DNA of 64,000 nt, from the NCBI RefSeq assembly GCF_002878395.1, contig NC_061116.1, positions 119,202,692 through 119,266,691 of the forward strand. Reading direction: 5' to 3'. This document shows positions 56,919 to 64,000 of the stretch, piece by piece (position 1 is the first letter of the stretch; each line of letters begins with the position of its first letter). The stretch comes from Capsicum annuum. Lineage: Eukaryota; Streptophyta; Magnoliopsida; Solanales; Solanaceae. Position numbers and translations under genes: made by a program. The notes under the pieces were generated by a model. The model was not told where the DNA came from. It worked only from the letters and a program-made list of their open reading frames with translations, and did not search any database.

Positions 56919-59854
56919 TGTAATGCCCTAAATCTGGTACCCAGAATGCTACACGGTGCCCATGACCCCATAGGACCATAAGCTAACCCATGACTGATAT
57001 CTGTAAATTGAGCAGTGAATAATAGTAATAATATCGTAAATGCGAAAACATGAACTAAAAGGCCATAAGGTTCAATACTAGTACATAACTGAAAAATATG
57101 GTATAACAATACCAAAACAACTGAGATAATTATCTGAACATACTGTAGTCTAAAAGCCTTTAAACTGTCTGAATAAGGAGTTAATGGGAAATGTCCTCAA
57201 CTAACTCCAACTACTGAAATAAACTAAAAACTAAAATAGAAATGTGATCATCATGTCCTCGAAGGATGAGGACTCACTGCTAACTCTGATCGCTGAACTA
57301 GGATGTTACTGGTTCTCTAGAGCTCGTGCTTCTAAACCTATGGTATAAGACACCATAGCGTAAATGTGTCAGTACTTTGAATATACTGGTATGCAAGTGA
57401 GATAGGTTGAATGCAATAGGTTCATATGCATGAACATACTAACTGACTAACAAACATGAACGTGAGAATACATGCATGCATACGTAACTGTAACTGAGAT
57501 CATGATAGGATTGAATACTGAGTTCTTACTATTGAGTCTACTGACATTGACATCTGAGTCACTAATGAGTGAGAAACTACTACTGTATTACTGAATACTG
57601 AAGGACTGATACTATGTTACTGATACATGGATAACTGTGTCTGATAGTTCTGATTACGAAGAACTGGTCTGGTTGATTGTATCTGACAGTCCTGAAGCTG
57701 AATACCGATAATATGAGTTTTGATAACTGATATAACTGATAACATAAGTGACTGTATCTGACAGTCCTGAAACTGATGGAACTAACTGAGTTCCATACTG
57801 TATCTGAGTAACTAAATCTGAGATCAGTCCTATCTAGCGAATGATCTCTACATCTGATGATACTGATACTAATTAACCATAGTTAAGATCAGTCCTATCT
57901 AGTGGGTGATCCCAGAGTCTATTTATAATGATAAGTAGTGACTGTATCTGACAGTCCTAAATCTATACTACTGGGCTGAAGTAATTTGACAGTATGATTC
58001 TGTAACTGAAACTGTGGGATGTATTCATCTAACTGACATGCCCCATACTAAGCTAACTGGGGTCCAACCTGTAACCCCAGTTGGAAGGGTGTCAGTACCA
58101 CGCCTCTGGTAAAGACAACTGTTGTGGAGTCAGTCCTAATCTAGTGGGTGACCCTTGGGATCAGTCCTATACATTTAAATACACTAACGGGTGATCCCTG
58201 AGTATGTCAGTCCTATCTAATGGGTGACATCTCATACCTACGCTGGCTACGTAGTTCTAGAACTTAGGGATTGCTTCTAGGGATCTCAGTCCTATCTAGC
58301 AGGTGAGTCCCCATCCCTAGGCTCGCTCGATGCTGAATCCTACTCCCATCTAAAAGACACTGAACTGATTAATTGAGCTGAACTGATTAACTAAACTAAA
58401 CTGATACTAGTAGTATTTTTTAGAGGAGCTAAACTGAATTTACTAAGTTCCGTTGACTGACGAAATGTACTGAGTTCTGAGGACTGACTGAGAATACTGA
58501 AGTTACTGAGATTGTCTAGGAATATTGAGGTTACTGAGATTACTGAGTACTGAGATCACTGAGATTACTGAACTACTGAAATTACTGAGATTTCTGAGAT
58601 TTTTGAGATTTCTTGAGTCACATGACTAACTGAGTTTTATGGATCATTGCTTGACTGGAGAAATCGTGAAAATATGACATGGCTCTAGGCTCACAGCTAA
58701 ATGTTCAGGTATAAGTACCCCCAGGACTCGATGAGAAGAAACTGACATAGCATGGCTCACTTGAACACATGACCAACAACATAATTCATAATTCATATAT
58801 TGAAGCACTTCATCAAACATGTGATATACATAAACTTGTACAAATATGGGGATTTCATAATATCATGCTAGTTGGGCACTTTTCCTTCGTATAGCCATTT
58901 AATCAAACACACGGTAGGCATAGCACATGTAGACAACATTATAATTAATCATCATAATTCATCTCTAATTTCTTTATCTAGGGTTTATTCATAGGTTCAC
59001 ATGAATATACATCTATACAAATCAATTCCACATAACATTGATTACCCAACATGGATTTGAATTCAATTGATCATTCTCAACATAAACAAAACAAACCCAA
59101 CATGAAATTTCATAAAGAAATCCATACTCTTAAACTTAGAAAAGAGATTCTTGGGCTTCATGGATGAAAAGAGTCCATGAATGAACACTACGCATACCTT
59201 AGCTTGTGATTCTATGAAGATTGATGGAGAGATTCTTGAAATTTGATAGTGAATTCCTTTGGAATTGAACCTTCTATGAAAACCCTAGGGCTTGTTCTTA
59301 AGAGTTTTTTAGAGTAATTGAGTATAAGCTACTGAATTATGGTCAAATCTCGTATTATAAGGCTTATATAGGATGGAAAATTGACACTTTTAACCCTAGG
59401 ACACATATTTAATTTCTGATAAAATTTTTCAATTTTCATCCTTGGCGCGACGTGCCGTTATCGCACCAAGTCACTGGAAAGTGACAAATGGGAAATTGCA
59501 CGGTGGCGCGACGCGGAGCTATCGCGTTGCCACCTTTTCTGGGACCTAGAAGTTTGGTGCGATGCACCACTATCGTGAAGCAACACTGAAAATTGAAAAT
59601 TTCCATTTGAGCTATCTCCGCGATGCGCTGAAGGCTCAGGTGATACACTGTCTCACTAAAAAGGCTCTAACTCTTCACCTCGGGTGTCGGATTTGGGCGA
59701 ATTTGGTATTGATGGAAAGCTTATTAAATTTTTCACATGACAAAAAGTGAAAATATTGAAAATACCACGTGTACAAAAGTGGATTCATCTTTCAAAGAAA
59801 GCTTCTAACATTCTTGGAAAACTTTTCAATCTAGAAAAAGTACGGGGTAATACA
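56919..59854 (-). repeat. 5' LTR of E5 (2936 bp)
   Basis: Intact partner of the split LTR, starting (on the plus strand) TGTAATGCCCTAAATC and ending TACGGGGTAATACA. The target site of E6 is seen here undisturbed as TTTGAGCTATCTCCGCGATG at about 59606-59625, confirming the E6 boundaries. Confidence 0.92.
59363..59370 (-). promoter_or_regulatory. TATA box in E5 5' LTR
   Basis: CTATATAAGCC on the minus strand, 76 bp upstream of AAACCCTA/TAGGGTTT at 59280-59287. This copy would drive the E5 transcript toward lower coordinates. Confidence 0.65.
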
Positions 59855-61097
59855 TAAACCTAGAGATTGTTACAATAAGAAGTCAAATAAACATAGCTAT
59901 TGTCAGAGCAAGCTTACTAATTCAACTAGAACGCTTATCCGCGCTTTGGGCGGCTGATAATAAGACCGTTGAACTCCGATTTTTTCTCATATAAGTTCTC
60001 TTACATTGTTTATTAAATCTAATCAAAGTGTACGTATATTTTTAAAAAATTCAATAGCCTTTGTATTTTTCTGAAAGTATTTTAGAAACTATTCTTGTTT
60101 TTTTTTTGAATTAATCCTAGGTCGTGCGAATTTGAATTAGTAATGTTTTAATGTACATGGCGAATATGAAAAAAAAATAAAGAAAACTATTTTAGAAAAT
60201 TATATTGAGATATTTGTTTTTGATACATCTTAAGCACAATGCCTTTTTTTGTTAACTAATAGTAGGCTAATAATAATATGGAAAAGGGCCTAAAATGCTC
60301 TTTAACTATGTGAAATGGTGCAAAAATGTCCTCCGTCTACCTATTGGGCCTAAAATATTCTTTCCGTCTACCTATTGGGGCTATTTTGCCCTTTCTTTTA
60401 TTAATAGATTAATTTAGCCCCAATTCATCAATAGCGTGGCTTTTTTCTATTGCCAAGTAATAATTAATTTCCACCTAAAATCCCAACCCATCCAAACCTA
60501 ATAACTGATCTGCTGATATCCTGAGATTATCAATCTCACCTTCAAGGAGAGAAAAGAAAAATACTACAATCTTGGGATAACTAATCCGAAATGAGTTATT
60601 CCATTCAGTTTATCTCAACCAAATATGGGATAAGCTCCTCTTCTAAGTTAATTTTAGGATTAATAATAATTATCCTTCCTACTAAACAACCCCTTAGTTC
60701 AGGTATTAGTCCACGACTATGCTTTCTAGCTCACCTTTGAGGTAAAATACATAATGTCACTTATAGTATTTTGCTCGTCATTTCTTTGTATTTTTAGATG
60801 CAAGGTTGTGGGTGACTGAGATAAATCTTCGTGTTTGATTATTTTAATTATGTTTGTAAGTCACATCAGGATATGAACAAAAGAGCTTCCCTATGTATAC
60901 ATCTCAACCTCAGTTTTGCTTATTGTCATGTGTTTCTGTGAAAATAGTTTAGCAAGTATTGTATATTTTCAGCCACTAATAATACTATCAACCTAATTAT
61001 TAAGCTTAGCTCACAGTATTCTCAAATTATGTCTCATAAGCTTGTAGTTAGATTGCGACTAGATGTTTCATCTAATTAAAATGTATTAACGTGTAAG
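59855..61097. other. Intergenic stretch with decayed MITE pieces
   Basis: No gene seen. GGAAAAGGGCCTAAAATGC at about 60280 resembles the MULE-type terminus at 41969, but I find no inverted partner. The segment 60480-60712 ends CTACTAAACAACCCCTTA, whose reverse strand (GGGGTTGTTTAGTAGG) resembles a Harbinger/Tourist-type MITE end; the left end is missing. The remainder is AT-rich. Confidence 0.4.
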
Positions 61098-61300
61098 TAG
61101 GGGTGTACATAGATCGGGTTGGTTCGATTTTTATTAAAAAAAAAAACCAATCATTTCAATTTATTAAAACTATAAACTAAATCAAACCAACATAAAATTG
61201 GTTTTTTCAGTTTAGGCTTTAGTGTATTTTTTCGAGTTTTTTAGTTTTTTGGTTTTTTTTAATAATATTTATTTTTTAAAATTATATTGTGATCGAAGAC
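61098..61300. mobile_element. Truncated copy of the hAT-like GGTTCGGTT MITE
   Basis: Starts TAGGGGTGTACATAGATCGG and GTTGGTTCGATTTTTATT, like the terminus at 39541. There is no matching ACACCCCTA end to the right, so it is a fragment; the right limit is a guess. Confidence 0.5.
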
Positions 61301-61606
61301 TGGATCAAATATGTTTTCACTCATGTGCTAATGAAAAAACATAATTATGAAAAAATGAGGAGTGGAAAACTCTCTTGAAACTAAAAAGTGAGATGAAGAG
61401 TGAAAAGTTTAGGTTTTAAGTTTATATTGGGTTTTAGATCATTTAATTAGCAATTAATGAACAAATATTACAACTTAAAGGCCCAAATCTAAATATATAT
61501 CTACATCTACTTTCAAATTATTGAAAATTATTAAAACTAGTTGAAAAAATATTTAAAAAGTAGATTATAATTAATATTTTATGTATAAAAAAGTTTGAAT
61601 ATTATA

Positions 61607-61836
61607 TCTATACTATATTAAAAGTGCGAAGGTCCTTAAAAATGACGTTTGAACTTTTTTTCCTTCATTAGAAGCCTCTGCAATAGATAAAAACATCTTT
61701 TTACTATTTTTCTCAATTTATTATTTAATTAGATTAAAAACTCCTAAAATACATGAAAAGAATTTAATAAATCCTAAAATATATAGAAAGAATCCTAATA
61801 AACTAAAAACTTCTAGTACTTCATAATTTAAAATTA
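61607..61836 (+). other. Possible Helitron 5' end
   Basis: TCTATACTATATTAAAAGTG followed by CGAAGG lies in an AT context, resembling 5' ends of plant Helitrons (TC start, TACTATATTAAAAG). No CTRR end with a preceding hairpin was found. The CTAGT at 61813 has no hairpin. Helitrons make no target duplication, so the boundary cannot be tested from flanks. Confidence 0.3.
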
Positions 61837-62089
61837 GGCAAAATGCTCTTCTGGACCCTTAGATTGTACTATGTCCGTTTTGTAAGTTGGACACTTCTAC
61901 TTACATGTTTGTCATCGGGACCCCTGAACCCACTAAAAAATAATATTTTGCATCCTTTGACCGTTGACTTTGCCTATGTGGCATTGAAATGGCTGACTAG
62001 GACTAAGAGAGTGTAGTCACTCACCTAGGATGCGAGTGGGGGTCAATTTTTGCCCAATTTTATATTTAAATAATTTTTAAAAAATAAAA

Positions 62090-62460
62090 TTAATACTAAA
62101 ATTTTAAAAAAAATTAAAAAAGGACCTGCCTTTTTTCCTCCATCTTTTTAATTTGAAAATATTTTTAAAATAATAAATTTTAAAAAAAAAATAAAAAAAC
62201 CCTACCCCAACCCCCTCTCCCCATTCAGCCACCCCACCCCGCCCCAGTCGCCGTTCAACCACCCACACCCCACCCCAGCCCCCATTCAGCCACCCCCACC
62301 CTACCCTCATTTCTCCCTTCACGCCGGCCATCACCATTAACACTGGCAAGCACCATTGCACTGCCCCCCCTCCCCCACAAAACCTCACCGAAAAATTCTT
62401 TTTCTTCTCCACAAAAATCATCACACACTATACCACTGACCATTAAATTTATTTTTCTTC
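62090..62460. other. C-rich segment inside the terminal element
   Basis: A CCCCACCC/CATTCAGCC-rich stretch with a threefold CC(C)CATTCAGCCACCCC-like motif (62220-62300). Gly/Val-rich minus-strand frames (62104-62424, 62255-62443) follow from this composition and have no recognisable domain. A captured host fragment is possible but not shown. Confidence 0.4.
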
Positions 62461-62860
62461 AACCAATTCACTAAAATTTCTTAAGTTCTTTTTCTTCAAT
62501 CAATTCACAAAAATTTCAAGAATTCTCAACATTGAATTTTAACCAATTCACAAAAATATTCACATTGAATTTCAAGAATTTCCAACATTCTTGAATTGCC
62601 CAAATTACAAGAAATCCCAAGAAAAATAAAAATTGAATCTTTACTTCGAAATTTTTAACTTTCTTGAATTACCCAAATTACAAAAATCTACAAAAATTGA
62701 GTTTTTACATTGAATTTCAATATTTCAAAGTTTGTTGAATTATCCGAATCATAAAGAGTTTAAAGAAAGCATAAAAATTGAGTCTTTTACAATGAATTTC
62801 AAGTTTCTTGAATCACCCAAATCACAAAAATCTCTTCTTTCCATACTTTTTAAATTTTTT
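62440..62860. repeat. Degenerate AATTCACAAAAATTTCAAG repeat
   Basis: Loose units combining TTCAACCAATTCACAAAAAT, TTCAAGAATT and ACATTGAATTTC recur about every 50-70 bp, with CTTGAATTACCCAAATTAC variants. No coding content. Confidence 0.6.
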
Positions 62861-62884
62861 GCCCCTCACTTTTTAATTTTTCCA

Positions 62885-63258
62885 TAGAGCAAGAAGAATA
62901 AGAAGATGAAGATGATAAAGGAAAAGAAGAATGAGAAGAGGAGGAGGAAGAAGAAGAAGAAGAAGAGGAAGAAGAGAAAGAAGAAGAAGAAGAAGAAGAA
63001 GAAGAAGAAGAAGAAGANNNNNNNNNNNNNNNNNNNNNNNNNNNNNNNNNNNNNNNNNNNNNNNNNNNNNNNNNNNNNNNNNNNNNNNNNNNNNNNNNNN
63101 NNNNNNNNNNNNNNNNNGAAGAGGAGGAAGAGGAAGAAGAAGAGGAAGAACAGAAAGAGGAAGAGAAAGAGAAGGAAGAAGAGGAAGAGGAAGAAAAAGA
63201 AGAAGAGGACGAAGTAGAAGAAGAAAGAGAAGAAGAAGAAGAAGAAGAAGATGAAGAG

Positions 63259-63289
<31 letters not shown>

Positions 63290-63493
63290 GAGAAGAAGAG
63301 GAAGAGAAAGAAAAAGAGGAAGAAGAAGAGGAAGAAGAGGAAGAAGAAGAAGAGAAAGAAGAAGAGGAAAAGGGAGAGGAAGAAGAAGAAGAAGAAGAAG
63401 AAGAAGGAGAAGACGAAGAAGAAGAGAAAGAGGAAGAGAAAGTGGAAGAAGAAGAGGAAGAGAAGGAGGAAGAGGAAGAAGAAGAGGAGGAAC

Positions 63494-63530
<37 letters not shown>

Positions 63531-63549
63531 GGAAGAGAAAGAAGAAGAG

Positions 63550-63587
<38 letters not shown>

Positions 63588-63790
63588 AGAAGAAGAGGAA
63601 GAGGAAGAAGAAGAAGAAGAGGAAGAAGAAGAGGAAGAAAAAGAAGAGGAAGAGGAGGAAGAAGAAGAAAAAGAGGAAGAGGAAGAGGAAGAGGTGGAAG
63701 ACGACGAAGAAGAAGAAGAAGAAGAAGTAGAGAAAGAAAGAACTAGAGAGGGGAAGAGAGAGAAAGAACTGGAAAAGAAAGAAAAAGGGG
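62885..63790. repeat. GAA/GAG purine tract (about 0.8 kb plus gap)
   Basis: The plus strand is almost purely A and G, made of GAA, GAG and AAG triplets with isolated C or T. Every long frame here (for example 62866-63495 minus, 63251-63730 and 63442-63849 plus) is a Lys/Glu/Arg/Phe homopolymer artefact. Long polypurine-polypyrimidine tracts can form triplex structures and are hard to assemble, which fits the gap. Confidence 0.95.
63018..63117. other. Assembly gap (100 N)
   Basis: Exactly 100 N, the usual placeholder for a gap of unknown size, placed inside the purine tract. The true tract length is therefore unknown. Confidence 0.98.
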
Positions 63791-64000
63791 AAGAGAGAGA
63801 AATGGGGGTTGGTTTGTTTGTTTATTTATTTATTTATTTTAATATTTAATATTTTTTATATATAAAGATGACGTATTAGATGACATGGCAGATGTGGCAG
63901 CTGACGTGGAGAGAGTGTGTTACACTCACCAAAAAAGGGTTTAAAATATTATTTTAGTGGGTTCAGGGATCCAGATGACAAACATGTAAGTAGAAGTGTC

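Larger units (their letters stand above)
43665..59854 (-). mobile_element. Tekay/Del-like non-autonomous LTR element E5
   Basis: It reads on the minus strand. Its 5' LTR is 56919-59854 and its 3' LTR is 43665-46347 plus 55750-55987 (2936 and 2921 bp). Both have TGTAA.../...TACA ends. Flanks TAAAT (43660-43664) and TAAAC (59855-59859) are a near-perfect duplication. The PBS (TGGTATCAGAGC, tRNA-iMet type) and polypurine tract bound only 931 bp of internal sequence with no coding domain. Its 3' LTR is split by E6. Confidence 0.88.
61837..64000. mobile_element. Long-inverted-repeat (MULE/foldback-like) element, cut by window end
   Basis: The left arm GACACTTCTACTTACATGTT, then TGTCATCGGGACCCCTGAAC and CCACTAAA (61890-61935), is the near-exact reverse complement of the last ~65 bases of the window. 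The left arm probably starts near 61837 (GGCAAAATGCTCTTCTGGAC), so about 50 bases of right arm lie beyond 64000. The interior holds a C-rich segment, a degenerate repeat and a purine tract. No transposase is seen. Confidence 0.75.

Noticed and set aside
62866..63849. Long open frames (up to 209 residues) in the purine tract
   Set aside because: They are Lys/Glu/Arg or Phe/Leu homopolymers created by GAA/GAG repetition and run through 100 N.

Overview
This window is plant repeat DNA. I found no intact host gene, tRNA, rRNA or CRISPR array. Almost every base can be assigned to transposable elements, most of them nested in one another. Element types, AT-richness and primer-binding sites point to a dicot. 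The TGTTGACACC-type Tat/Ogre LTR starts suggest Solanaceae, but that is a guess from memory and not shown here.

Layout. 1-683 is a ~114-bp tandem array; 684-1429 is a purine-rich degenerate repeat. From about 1430 to 39540 lies one old Ty1/copia element (E1, minus strand). Its reading order is gag (39303 down to 38577, then 31831 to 31568), then protease/integrase (30850 to 29655), then integrase end/RT/RNase H (4010 to 1735). Two large insertions split it. The first is an Athila-like Ty3/gypsy element (E2, 4011-29649, target duplication CACAT) in the integrase frame. The second is a CACTA element (E4, 31832-38573, duplication TCT) in gag. E2 is itself broken twice. Its gag holds a solo LTR (S1, 6425-11553) that contains another solo LTR (S2, 6903-9649, duplication GTGAG). 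Its 3' LTR holds a Tat/Ogre-like element (E3, 15795-29168, duplication ATTAG).

The right half (39541-64000) holds a hAT-like MITE, a 1.05-kb Mutator-like element with a perfect 9-bp duplication, and another small hAT-like element. It then holds two Tekay/Del-like LTR elements in opposite orientation: E6 (46348-55744, plus, duplication GCTAT) sits inside an LTR of E5 (43665-59854, minus). The window ends in a foldback/MULE-like element. Its right arm runs off the end, and its core is an ~0.9-kb GAA/GAG purine tract with a 100-base assembly gap.

Function. Every coding relic found is broken. E2 has gag and protease but no RT or integrase; E3, E5 and E6 have LTRs, primer sites and polypurine tracts but no recognisable pol. 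They look like non-autonomous elements mobilised by relatives elsewhere. Recurrent features are large tandem arrays inside elements (57 bp and 70 bp in E3, ~88 bp in E4), palindromic subterminal boxes in the CACTA element, and an AAACCCTA (telo-box-like) word just downstream of the TATA box in several unrelated LTRs.
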